Assembly: GCA_022798035.1 (NCBI GenBank)
Contig: JAAWLS010000074.1
Location: 1-8,818 of the forward strand
Length of the DNA: 8,818 nt
Direction: 5' to 3'
Origin: Lachnospiraceae bacterium
GTDB lineage: Bacteria; Bacillota; Clostridia; Lachnospirales; Lachnospiraceae
Positions within the stretch are counted from its first letter, which is position 1, and each line of letters opens with the position of its first letter. The notes under the pieces are model-generated. The model searched no databases. It saw nothing but the letters and a program-made list of their open reading frames with translations, and was not told the origin of the DNA. Both the position numbers and the translations under genes were made by a program. Of this stretch, positions 1-6,622 are shown one piece after another.

Positions 1-246
1 CATATTTTTAAATGCCTCCTCCGATATATTGACTGCCAGATTGGTAATTGTTCTATTCTTTGGTATCCTCTCAAGTTCAGCATAAAATTCCTTCTTAAAC
101 AGTTCCATTTCTTCCGCTTCCGATAATTCCTGCGTACTCTCTGCTTTTCCAGTGTCAATTTTTTCCGTACCGTTCACATTCTTTGTGTTTCTCTTTGTTT
201 CCACATTGTTCTGATAATAATTTTGTCCTACCCCACTGATAACCAT
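1..246 (-). CDS. Partial hypothetical protein, N-terminal 82 residues (possibly DUF6033-like)
   Basis: This minus-strand reading frame starts with ATG at 246 and stays open for 82 codons to the left edge, so the C-terminus is missing. An AAAGGAGG ribosome binding site lies 8 bases upstream, which makes the start convincing. The protein begins MVISGVGQNYYQNN, has a polar, Asn/Lys/Thr-rich stretch to about residue 40, then a more ordered segment with the motifs ELFKKEFYAELERIP and NLAVNISEEAFKNM. No signal peptide or membrane segment is visible. From memory this pattern (short disordered N-terminus, then an EFY-EL--IP / NISEEAF segment) resembles uncharacterised clostridial proteins of the DUF6033 type, but I could not check this. 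The gene is visibly more AT-rich than its neighbour and diverges from it. Function is unknown. Confidence 0.75.
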   Translation of the reverse strand, partial: MVISGVGQNYYQNNVETKRNTKNVNGTEKIDTGKAESTQELSEAEEMELFKKEFYAELERIPKNRTITNLAVNISEEAFKNM

Positions 247-254
247 TTTCAAAT

Positions 255-262
255 CCTCCTTT
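255..262 (-). promoter_or_regulatory. Ribosome binding site of the left-edge minus-strand gene
   Basis: Read on the minus strand this is AAAGGAGG, 8 bases before the ATG at 246. It fixes the start of the partial gene. No convincing -35/-10 pair is visible on the minus strand further upstream (270-380), which would place any promoter inside the FliK-like coding region. Confidence 0.8.
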
Positions 263-280
263 GATACTACGGCGCCTCTG

Positions 281-2221
281 TTGTTCAGGCCGCTCTTGCT
301 CCCTTGCTGGAAGTCCGGGCATGATACCCAGGCTTCAGGCAGTGTGAGGGAAACGGCAGCGGTGCGTCCGGCCGCCCAATTTCAGGAGCTGACGCCAGGC
401 AGGGTATTTGAGGGAATGGTGACAGACATAAAAAACGGGCAGGTGACTCTTGGATTGAGTGACGGGAGAACTATCTCTGCCCGGATGGAGTCAGGCGTAA
501 ATCTGGAAAAAGGCCAGCCCATGCTGTTTGAAGTAAAATCCAGCACAGGAGAGCAGATTGCCATTCATCCTGTGACTCTGGAGAGTGAGCAGAATCCTAC
601 GCTTATAAAAGCTTTGGAGGCGGCGGGACTGAAAATCACTCCCAGAAATCTGTCAATGGTCAACCAGATGATGATGGAACAGCTCCCCATTGACAAAAAC
701 AGCCTGATGCAGATGGCCCGGGCAGCATCCAGCTTTCCCCAGGCAGATATGCAGGTTCTGGTACAGATGCAGAAAATGGGAATGGTGATTACCGAGAATT
801 CTCTGAATCAGTTTCAGAATTATCAAAACGGCCAGCAGGCGATGCTGCCGGATATGCGCAGTTTGATGGAAGGGCTTGCGAATCTGCCGGAACAGATATT
901 GGGAAATGAGGGCGGATTTGGGGAAAATTTTGTGGTGAATTCAGGGGGACAGAATCCTGGAATCGGACAAATGCTGGGCTTTGGCCAGCAGGTGATGGAA
1001 ATTTTACTGGCAGGAGGCTCTCAGACAGAGATTCAGGGCGGAGAAAATGCAGCCGTGCAGAATCCGGAAGGCGCAGGCCAGGGGGTACAGAATCCGGAGA
1101 GTGCAGGCCAGACGGTCCAGAATCCAGAGAGCCCAGGCCAGTCAGTGCAGAATGGAGGTTTGCAAACCCCAGAGGGCGTCAGTTTGACGCTGCAGGGCGA
1201 AGGCGCGCAGAATCCAGAAAATATAGGTCAGACAGTAAATCCGGAAGGTACAGGCCAGTCAGCCCAGAATCCAGAGCTTGTAAATCCGGCCTTGCAAAAT
1301 TCCAATGAGAGCCAGAAGGTCCAGAATTCAAAGAGCGCAAGCCCAGAGATACAGGGCAGTGTTCAGCAGAATCCGGAAAGCGCAGGCTCAAATCCCATAG
1401 AACAAGTTCTGACGAGAGAACAGCAGGAGAATTTTACATCTCTGCTGCAGAAATTTTCTGGCGCAGTGAAAAATGAACAATTGCTGCCCGAGGGACGTTT
1501 GAATACAAGTCTGTCTGCAGAGGAAATGCTGCGGCAGGTTATGGGTGCGCTGGAGAACAGTGAAGGCCTAAAGGAGAGCGACGTCAAACAGCTATTTTCC
1601 TCCAAAGAATTTAAAAATCTGATGAAACAGGCGATGACGGAACAGTGGCTTCTGACTCCTGAGAAATTAAAAGAAGAGGGAGCAGTCAAAGAGCTGTACC
1701 AGCGTTTGAGCAGGCAGATGACGGAGCTTCAGCAAGCGCTTAGTCAGGCAGGAAAAGACGGGGGTACGCTGGCTAAGACGGCTCAGTCGGTGCGGAGCAA
1801 TCTGGAGTTTATGAATCAGCTGAATCAGATGTACACGTATGTGCAGCTTCCCCTGAAACTGCACCAGCAGAACGCTCACAGTGATTTGTATGTGTACACC
1901 AACAAGAAAAATCTCCGGGATAAGGAAGGCGCCCTCTCCGCTTTGCTGCATTTGGATTTGGAGCATCTCGGCTCCACGGATATCTATGTGAAAATGCAGG
2001 GTTCCAATATTCAGACAGATTTTTATCTGACAGACGAATTGTCTTACCGCCTGATTACGGATTTTAGGGATGAGCTGGTGAAACGGCTGGAACAGAAAGG
2101 CTACAATTGTGAGATAAAAGTAGAAAATAGAAAAGTGCAGCAGAATTCTGTCCAGGACTTTTTAGAGCAGGAGAAACCCGCAGGAAAACTTCATCGGTAT
2201 TCTTTTGATGTGAAAGCATAG
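281..2221 (+). CDS. FliK-like hook-length/export-switch protein (YlqG-like), start uncertain
   Basis: A long protein of up to 646 residues. The N-terminal part (about residues 36-100, from QELTPGRVFEGMV) looks like a small beta-rich domain. The middle (about 259-370) is a low-complexity linker of repeated QNPESAGQ-like units. The C-terminal part (about 518-620, from QLPLKL through LEHLGSTDIYVKMQ to a final helix LVKRLEQKGYN) fits the Flg_hook fold of FliK. FliK proteins measure hook length and switch substrate specificity by contacting the FlhB cytoplasmic domain; the next gene encodes such a domain, which supports the call. No other flagellar gene is visible, so an orphan YlqG/YlqH-type system is likelier than a flagellar one. 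The start is doubtful: the frame is open from 221, and the earliest usual start codon, TTG at 281, has no ribosome binding site. TTG 296, GTG 344 and ATG 416 are no better. Confidence 0.8.
   Translation: MFRPLLLPCWKSGHDTQASGSVRETAAVRPAAQFQELTPGRVFEGMVTDIKNGQVTLGLSDGRTISARMESGVNLEKGQPMLFEVKSSTGEQIAIHPVTLESEQNPTLIKALEAAGLKITPRNLSMVNQMMMEQLPIDKNSLMQMARAASSFPQADMQVLVQMQKMGMVITENSLNQFQNYQNGQQAMLPDMRSLMEGLANLPEQILGNEGGFGENFVVNSGGQNPGIGQMLGFGQQVMEILLAGGSQTEIQGGENAAVQNPEGAGQGVQNPESAGQTVQNPESPGQSVQNGGLQTPEGVSLTLQGEGAQNPENIGQTVNPEGTGQSAQNPELVNPALQNSNESQKVQNSKSASPEIQGSVQQNPESAGSNPIEQVLTREQQENFTSLLQKFSGAVKNEQLLPEGRLNTSLSAEEMLRQVMGALENSEGLKESDVKQLFSSKEFKNLMKQAMTEQWLLTPEKLKEEGAVKELYQRLSRQMTELQQALSQAGKDGGTLAKTAQSVRSNLEFMNQLNQMYTYVQLPLKLHQQNAHSDLYVYTNKKNLRDKEGALSALLHLDLEHLGSTDIYVKMQGSNIQTDFYLTDELSYRLITDFRDELVKRLEQKGYNCEIKVENRKVQQNSVQDFLEQEKPAGKLHRYSFDVKA
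1055..1390 (+). repeat. Tandem 30-bp coding repeats in the FliK-like linker
   Basis: Three clear in-frame 30-base units lie at 1055-1084, 1085-1114 and 1115-1144, each encoding a VQNPE-(G/S)-(A/P)-GQ-x decapeptide. From 1145 to about 1390 further QNPE/NPE units recur at irregular spacing, with diverged copies such as TVNPEGTGQS and QQNPESAGSN. The unit is rich in Gln, Asn, Pro, Gly and Ser and should be disordered. It probably grew by in-frame duplication and lengthens the tether between the two folded ends. Confidence 0.85.
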
Positions 2222-2257
2222 AAATAAGGCAATGAGCAGAAGGGGGCAGAGAGACTT

Positions 2258-2584
2258 ATGGATGGTGCAAGATATAAGAACACGAGAGAACTGGTTACAA
2301 TGGAGACTGCACCAGGGGAAAAACAAAAGACAGCCGTGGCCATAGCCTACCAGCCGGGAGAGGCGGCGCCGAAAATCATTGCCACTGGAAAAGGATATGT
2401 GGCAGAGCGGATTATCGAACAGGCCAAGGAGGATAACATTCCTTTTTACCGGGATGATAAACTGGCTAAAACATTGTCCAAATTGGAAATTGGTGATATG
2501 ATACCTCCGGAGCTGTATGAGGTGGTGGCGGAAATTTTGGTGTTTGTGGACGATATGGAACGAATGCGGGAAAAATTAAGATAA
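2258..2584 (+). CDS. Stand-alone FlhB cytoplasmic-domain protein (YlqH-like, EscU/YscU family)
   Basis: A soluble 108-residue protein matching only the C-terminal cytoplasmic domain of FlhB/YscU export-gate proteins; the membrane half is absent. The family core is clear: AVAIAYQPGEAAPKIIATGKGYVAERIIEQ, then IPFYRDDKLAKTLSKLEIGDMIPPELYEVVAEIL (about residues 26-95). In full-length FlhB the sequence just before AVAL is the autocleavage motif NPTH. Here the equivalent position reads EKQK (about 21-24), so self-cleavage is not expected. The ATG at 2258 has an AAGGGGG-type binding site upstream with a somewhat long spacer. The gene begins 36 bases after the FliK-like gene, so the two are probably co-transcribed and the products may bind each other, as FliK and FlhB do. 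The cellular role of the stand-alone form is not established. Related to ylqH of Bacillus subtilis by recall. Confidence 0.88.
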   Translation: MDGARYKNTRELVTMETAPGEKQKTAVAIAYQPGEAAPKIIATGKGYVAERIIEQAKEDNIPFYRDDKLAKTLSKLEIGDMIPPELYEVVAEILVFVDDMERMREKLR

Positions 2585-2691
2585 TTGCGGAATGAGAGTC
2601 CGGTGAAGCGAAAATGAGGATAGCCGTAGAATGGGAATCTGATGAAGCAAAAATAATCACGGAATGGGAATCACAGACAGAGAGGAAACAG
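2584..2691 (+). repeat. Degenerate ~36-bp repeats before yraN
   Basis: Three diverged copies share the core GAATGRGARTC. The cores start at 2590, 2629 and 2662, giving spacings of 39 and 33 bases. The first two copies continue similarly (GTGAAGCGAAAAT versus GATGAAGCAAAAAT). The block fills the gap between the FlhB-like gene and the preferred yraN start. Its third copy contains the alternative upstream ATG of yraN, so that ATG may be repeat-derived rather than a true start. Confidence 0.55.
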
Positions 2692-2693
2692 GA

Positions 2694-3050
2694 TTGGGAA
2701 AAAAGGGGAACACAAACAGAAGCCGGGGAATGTTCCAGGAAAGCCGGGCGGCTGAATTTCTGGAAGACCAGGGTTATCGGATTCTCCACAGAAATTTCCA
2801 CAGCAGATACGGGGAGATTGATTTGGTGGCCAGCCAGGGGAGGTATCTGGTATTTGTGGAAGTAAAATACCGGAAAGACGACAGGGGAGGACATCCGCTG
2901 GAAGCGGTAGATAAAAGAAAACAACAACGGGTTCGAAAAACGGCGGAGTACTATTGCCTGAAATATGGGCATGGAGAGAGTACATCCTGCCGTTTTGATG
3001 TGATTGGAATTCTGGGAGAAGAAATATTTCATATAGAAGATGCGTTCTAA
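2694..3050 (+). CDS. yraN: YraN family (UPF0102) nuclease-fold protein
   Basis: A small protein of the UPF0102/YraN family, which has a restriction-endonuclease-like fold; the precise cellular role is not settled. From the chosen start it is 118 residues, the usual family length. Visible signature: RAAEFLEDQGYRILHRNF (about 18-35), RYGEIDLVA (38-46) and LVFVEVKYR (52-60), giving a PD-(D/E)xK-like set of D43, E56 and K58, then HPLEAVDKRKQQRV and a CRFDVIG strand. I chose TTG at 2694 because AGAGGA lies 7 bases upstream and the N-terminus then has normal family length. ATG at 2664 (128 residues) has no binding site and sits in a repeat. The gene lies between the FlhB-like gene and pgeF, a common clostridial order. 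Confidence 0.9.
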   Translation: MGKKGNTNRSRGMFQESRAAEFLEDQGYRILHRNFHSRYGEIDLVASQGRYLVFVEVKYRKDDRGGHPLEAVDKRKQQRVRKTAEYYCLKYGHGESTSCRFDVIGILGEEIFHIEDAF

Positions 3051-3092
3051 AGAGCAAATTGCTGGAATCATGGAAGTTGGAAAGGAGCAGAC

Positions 3093-3962
3093 ATGGAGGG
3101 TCGGGAAATGATATTTCACACTGCCGCCAAAGAGCAGATGCCGGTTACCAGGAAAGTGAATACAAAAAACGGAGTTTTTCCATATTTGTACTATCCTCTG
3201 CTGGAGGAGACAGGAGTGGTAAAACATTGTTTTACTACCAGATTGGGAGGCGTCAGCAAAGGCATATTTGAAAGTCTGAATCTGAGTTTTTCAAGGGGAG
3301 ATGACAGAGAAGCGGTGGAGGAGAATTTCCGCCGGGTGTCGGAGGCTCTTGGAACAGAATATGAGAATTTTGTCTTTACGGACCAGACCCACACCACAAA
3401 TGTAAAGCGTGTGGGGAGAGAAGATGCCGGCAAAGGCCTGATAAGGCAGCGGGATTATCAGGAGATAGACGGGCTGATTACCGATGAGCCGGGGCTGGTG
3501 CTGTCTACCTTTTATGCAGATTGTGTGCCCTTGTATTTTGTGGATGCCAATCACCGGGCCATTGGACTGTCCCACTCCGGCTGGAAGGGAACTGCAGGAC
3601 GCATGGGAAGTGCGACGTTAGAGGCCATGAAGCGGGAGTTTCAGACAGAACCGGAAGAAGTTTTCTGTGCGATAGGCCCTTCCATCTGTCAGAATTGTTA
3701 TGAAATTGGTCCGGAAGCTGCATTGGAATTTGAACGAGAGTTTCCAAAGCACAAAGGGGAAATTCTTCTGGAAAAAGAAAATGGAAAATACCAGCTTGAT
3801 TTGTGGCGTGCCAATGAGATTGTGCTGCTGGAAGCAGGGATAAAACAAGAACATCTGGCTGTGACAAATCTGTGTACCTGTTGTAATGATAAACTGTTGT
3901 TTTCCCATCGGGCAACCCAGGGAAAACGGGGAAACTTAGGGGCGTTTCTGTGCCTGGAATGA
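3093..3962 (+). CDS. pgeF: Purine nucleoside phosphorylase PgeF/YfiH (LACC1-like, former polyphenol oxidase family)
   Basis: A 289-residue protein of the YfiH/YlmD/LACC1 family. Family members are zinc-dependent purine nucleoside phosphorylases with adenosine deaminase activity, and PgeF (YfiH) is linked to peptidoglycan editing; older annotation calls them multicopper polyphenol oxidases. The expected motifs occur in order: CFTTRLGGVSKG (46-57), DQTHTTNV with H100, FYADCVPL with C144, LSHSGWKG with H161, AIGPSICQNCYEIG (193-206) and the C-terminal TNLCTCCN and FSHRATQGKRGN. H100, C144 and H161 are the zinc-binding and catalytic triad by family analogy, and all are present, so the enzyme should be active. 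The ATG at 3093 follows AAAGGAG by 5 bases; a second ATG at 3108 is possible. The 42-base gap after yraN suggests co-transcription. Confidence 0.93.
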   Translation: MEGREMIFHTAAKEQMPVTRKVNTKNGVFPYLYYPLLEETGVVKHCFTTRLGGVSKGIFESLNLSFSRGDDREAVEENFRRVSEALGTEYENFVFTDQTHTTNVKRVGREDAGKGLIRQRDYQEIDGLITDEPGLVLSTFYADCVPLYFVDANHRAIGLSHSGWKGTAGRMGSATLEAMKREFQTEPEEVFCAIGPSICQNCYEIGPEAALEFEREFPKHKGEILLEKENGKYQLDLWRANEIVLLEAGIKQEHLAVTNLCTCCNDKLLFSHRATQGKRGNLGAFLCLE

Positions 3963-4024
3963 GAAAGAATCTGCGGATGCCGCGGCTGTGTAAAAAACAT
4001 ACAAAATGAAAGAAATGAGGAAAA

Positions 4025-5059
4025 ATGATGGAAAAGATAATGGAATATATTTTGGAACAGACGAAAAAAATTCTGTCTATTGACAGCCCTACCGGTTACA
4101 CGAAAGAGGCGGCGGATTACATCATCCAGGAGTATGAAGCGCTGGGATATCATCCGGTGGAGACGGTAAAGGGAGGCGTGCTGGTGGAAATCGGCGGCAC
4201 AGACGACAAGGATGCCATTTTGCTGGAAGCCCATGCGGACACGCTGGGAGCTATGGTGCGGGAAATCAAAGGAAATGGAAGGCTTAGAGTGTCTCCTTTG
4301 GGCGGATTAAATCCTATCAATACGGAGACAGAAAACTGCCGGGTTATCACGAAATTCCAGGGGGTTTATGAGGGAACTTTTCAGCTGGAAAATGCCTCTA
4401 TTCATGTGAACAAAGAGTACAGCGATACAAAGCGCAGCTTTGACACTATGGAAGTGGTGCTGGACGAAAAAGTGAGTACCCTGGAGGAGACGAAAAAGCT
4501 GGGAATTATGGTGGGAGATATTGTGGCATTTGAGCCGAGAACGGTGATTACCCAAAAAGGATATATCAAGAGCCGGTTTCTGGATGATAAACTGAGCGTT
4601 GGAATTTTACTGGGATTTGCAAAATTCCTGAAAGAAGAAAAAATCACCACAAAACGCAGGATTTATCATCACATTACCGTGTATGAGGAAGTGGGGCATG
4701 GAGCCTGCGGCACGGTGCCTCAGGGAGTAACAGAGATTCTTTCCGTCGATATGGGATGTGTGGGAGAAGGACTGGAGTGCAGGGAGCATCAGGTGTCTAT
4801 CTGCGCGAAAGACAGTGTGGGCCCTTACAGTTATCAGGTGGTAGCCAATTTGATACAGGCCGCAAAAGAACATGACATTGACTTTGCAGTGGATGTTTAT
4901 CCCGCTTACGGTTCTGATGCAGATGCAGCTCTAAGTGCAGGACATGACTGCCGGCATGGCCTGATTGGAGCTGGAGTATATGCTTCCCATGGCTATGAGA
5001 GGAGCCATGTGGACGGTGTGAAAGCCACGCTGGAGCTGTTAAAGGCGTATTTAACCTGA
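4025..5059 (+). CDS. M42 family metallopeptidase (glutamyl aminopeptidase / cellulase M-like)
   Basis: A 344-residue cytosolic protein of the M42 family, which are dinuclear-metal aminopeptidases that trim peptides, usually as large tetrahedral assemblies. Visible features: the N-terminal SIDSPTGYTKEA (18-29) typical of M20/M42 enzymes, EAHADTLG with metal ligands H70 and D72, the insert (PDZ-like/tetrahedral) domain at about 75-180, RFLDDK with the bridging Asp (187), YEEVGHGACG with catalytic E221 and ligand E222, VDMGCVG with D242, and SHGYERSH near 321-328, which supplies the last His. All key residues are present. The ATG at 4025 or the next codon at 4028 is served by AAATGAGG just upstream; spacing favours 4028. 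It follows pgeF by 62 bases on the same strand. Substrate cannot be told from sequence. Confidence 0.92.
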   Translation: MMEKIMEYILEQTKKILSIDSPTGYTKEAADYIIQEYEALGYHPVETVKGGVLVEIGGTDDKDAILLEAHADTLGAMVREIKGNGRLRVSPLGGLNPINTETENCRVITKFQGVYEGTFQLENASIHVNKEYSDTKRSFDTMEVVLDEKVSTLEETKKLGIMVGDIVAFEPRTVITQKGYIKSRFLDDKLSVGILLGFAKFLKEEKITTKRRIYHHITVYEEVGHGACGTVPQGVTEILSVDMGCVGEGLECREHQVSICAKDSVGPYSYQVVANLIQAAKEHDIDFAVDVYPAYGSDADAALSAGHDCRHGLIGAGVYASHGYERSHVDGVKATLELLKAYLT

Positions 5060-5070
5060 CAATTTAAATG

Positions 5071-5110
5071 TTTCAGGCATTAGCGTGAAAAGCCGTATGC
5101 CTGGAATTTT
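5071..5110 (+). terminator. Weak hairpin between the peptidase and MATE genes
   Basis: TTTCAGGCAT at 5071-5080 pairs with ATGCCTGGAA at 5097-5106 (10 pairs, one G-U) around a 16-base loop, followed by only four T residues. It could be a partial terminator or attenuator that lowers read-through into the MATE gene. The large loop and short T run make this uncertain. Confidence 0.35.
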
Positions 5111-5133
5111 ACAGAAAGACGAGGAAAATAGAA

Positions 5134-6489
5134 ATGAAAGCGGAGAGCAGGAGATTTTATCGTTCGCTGGCCTCGCTGGTGATACCTATTACCATTCAGA
5201 ATTTTATCACCAACGCGGTAAATTCAGCAGATGTATTTATGCTTGGATATGTGGGACAGACAGAATTATCTGCTGTGTCCCTGGCAAATCAATTTCAATT
5301 TTTGCTGTCGGGAGTTTTCTTTGGAATTGCTTCCGGCGTTACGATGATGGCCTCCCAGTACTGGGGGAAGAAAGATACCAATTCTATTCAAGCAGTAATG
5401 GGAATTGCCACGAAGATAGCGGTGGTGATTACCGTCATACTTGCCCTTGGCGCTGTGATGATTCCTGAGACATTGATGCGGATTTACACCAATGACGAGA
5501 CTTTGATTTCCATCGGCTCTTCTTATTTGAGAATTATAGGGATTTCTTATGTCTGCATGAGCTTTTCCCAGGTGTATCTCTGTGCTCTGAGAAGTATGGA
5601 GCGTGCGCAGATTAGCACTATAATCAGCTCGCTTGCCCTTGGCGTGAATGTATTGCTGAATGCAGTGTTTATTTTTGGAATCGGCGGGATGCCTAAGCTG
5701 GGAGTGATGGGCGTGGCGATTGGAACGGTGACGGCCCGTGTTTTGGAGCTGCTGCTGTGCCTGGCAGACGCCATCCGGGGAAAAGTGTTTCGAATTGAGC
5801 TCAAAATTATGTTCGGAAAGCATAAGCTGCTGCGGCAGGATTTCTTTAAATATGCAGTTCCGGCCCTTATCAATGACTGTGCGTGGACCGTTGCATTTTC
5901 CATGTATTCTGCTATTATGGGACATATGAATGCAGACGTGGTGGCCGCAAGTTCTGTAGCTGCCACAGTCCGGAACCTGTGTACCATTCTGTGCTTTGCG
6001 TTGGGAGCCGGGGCTTCTGTGCTTTTGGGCATTGAGATAGGGGAAGGAAAAATTGAAGAAGTCAAGCGGGATGCCAGGAGGTCTTGTTATGTGACGCTTG
6101 GCATCGGAATTCTGACGGGTATTATATTGCTGCTGATTCGTCCTCTGGTCTTTCTGTGTTTTTCTCTGACAGAGCGGGCCAGCGGATATCTGGATTTTAT
6201 GCTGCTAATCAGCGCTTACTATGTGGTGGGGCAGGCAATGAATACGCTGCTGATTGCAGGAGTGTTTCGGGCAGGCGGAGATTCCAGGTTTGGAATGATT
6301 TGCGATATTATCGTGATGTGGTGCGTCAGCGTTCCCCTGGGCTGGCTGTCGGCTTTTGTGTTGAAACTGCCTCCCATGGCGGTGTATTTTATCCTGTGTC
6401 TGGATGAATTCTGGAAAATTCCAGTGGTGTACCGCCATTACAAAAGTTTCCGATGGCTGAAAGATATCACGAGAGAATTTGAGATGTGA
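5134..6489 (+). CDS. MATE family multidrug/cation efflux transporter
   Basis: A 451-residue polytopic membrane protein with the length and hydrophobic pattern of the 12-helix MATE fold. MATE transporters use Na+ or H+ gradients to expel drugs or metabolites. Family-like features include LASLVIPITIQNFITNAVNSADVFMLGYVGQTELSAV near the N-terminus (helices 1-2), GVTMMASQYWGKKDTNSIQ (about 68-86), YLCALRSMERAQ (about 148-159), GVMGVAIGTVTARVLE (about 190-205), and a repeat of the pattern in the second half with GAGASVLLGIEIGEGKIEE and RAGGDSRFGMICDI. The ATG at 5134 follows GAGGA by 8 bases. It shares the strand of the peptidase with a gap of 74 bases, and a weak hairpin lies between them. Substrate is unknown; nothing in the neighbourhood identifies it. 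Confidence 0.92.
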   Translation: MKAESRRFYRSLASLVIPITIQNFITNAVNSADVFMLGYVGQTELSAVSLANQFQFLLSGVFFGIASGVTMMASQYWGKKDTNSIQAVMGIATKIAVVITVILALGAVMIPETLMRIYTNDETLISIGSSYLRIIGISYVCMSFSQVYLCALRSMERAQISTIISSLALGVNVLLNAVFIFGIGGMPKLGVMGVAIGTVTARVLELLLCLADAIRGKVFRIELKIMFGKHKLLRQDFFKYAVPALINDCAWTVAFSMYSAIMGHMNADVVAASSVAATVRNLCTILCFALGAGASVLLGIEIGEGKIEEVKRDARRSCYVTLGIGILTGIILLLIRPLVFLCFSLTERASGYLDFMLLISAYYVVGQAMNTLLIAGVFRAGGDSRFGMICDIIVMWCVSVPLGWLSAFVLKLPPMAVYFILCLDEFWKIPVVYRHYKSFRWLKDITREFEM

Positions 6490-6506
6490 TGCAAACGGCC
6501 AAAATA

Positions 6507-6538
6507 CAGCAGAAAAATTTTACTGCAGTTTTCTGTTG
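6507..6538 (+). terminator. Possible terminator hairpin after the MATE gene
   Basis: CAGCAGAAAA at 6507-6516 pairs with TTTTCTGTTG at 6529-6538 (10 pairs, one G-U) around a 12-base loop. No T run follows directly; T-rich sequence begins only near 6561. It lies 18 bases after the MATE stop codon, where a terminator would be expected, but it is not a classical one. Confidence 0.35.
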
Positions 6539-6587
6539 CTGCTGGCATAAATTTACATAATTTTAAGATTTTTTTGAATAAAATTTT

Positions 6588-6616
6588 ATATTTCTTCAAA
6601 GGAAATCTGGTATAAT
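6588..6616 (+). promoter_or_regulatory. Extended -10 promoter for the alarmone synthetase
   Basis: TATAAT at 6611-6616 is a perfect -10 box preceded by TG one base away (6608-6609), the extended -10 form. The region upstream is very AT-rich, but no good -35 hexamer is found at 17 bases (6588-6593 is ATATTT). The start of transcription should lie near 6622-6624, leaving a leader of about 210 bases before the coding start at 6834. Confidence 0.75.
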
Positions 6617-6622
6617 GTACGC

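Noticed and set aside
195..218. Plus-strand promoter (TTGTTT and GATAAT) for the FliK-like gene inside the left-edge gene
   Set aside because: The spacing of 12 bases is too short and the match is weak.
1055..1390. CRISPR-like array from the regular 30-base spacing
   Set aside because: The units are directly abutting with no spacers, are in frame and encode a peptide repeat.
2614..2865. Overlapping plus-strand frame beginning MRIAVEWESDEAK
   Set aside because: It runs through the repeat block and then out of frame through yraN; the yraN frame carries the conserved family motifs.
2466..3227. 253-codon open frame on the minus strand
   Set aside because: It lies opposite the FlhB-like, yraN and early pgeF genes, has no family resemblance and a low-complexity composition (SDSHS repeats that mirror the plus-strand repeat block). 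It is an antisense shadow.
3963..4024. Possible terminator after pgeF (GCGG-ATG-CCGC)
   Set aside because: The stem is short and followed by A residues rather than T residues, so it is not an intrinsic terminator.
5266..5925. 219-codon minus-strand frame inside the MATE gene
   Set aside because: Fully antisense to a clear membrane transporter, with His/Asn/Arg-rich composition and no recognised motif.
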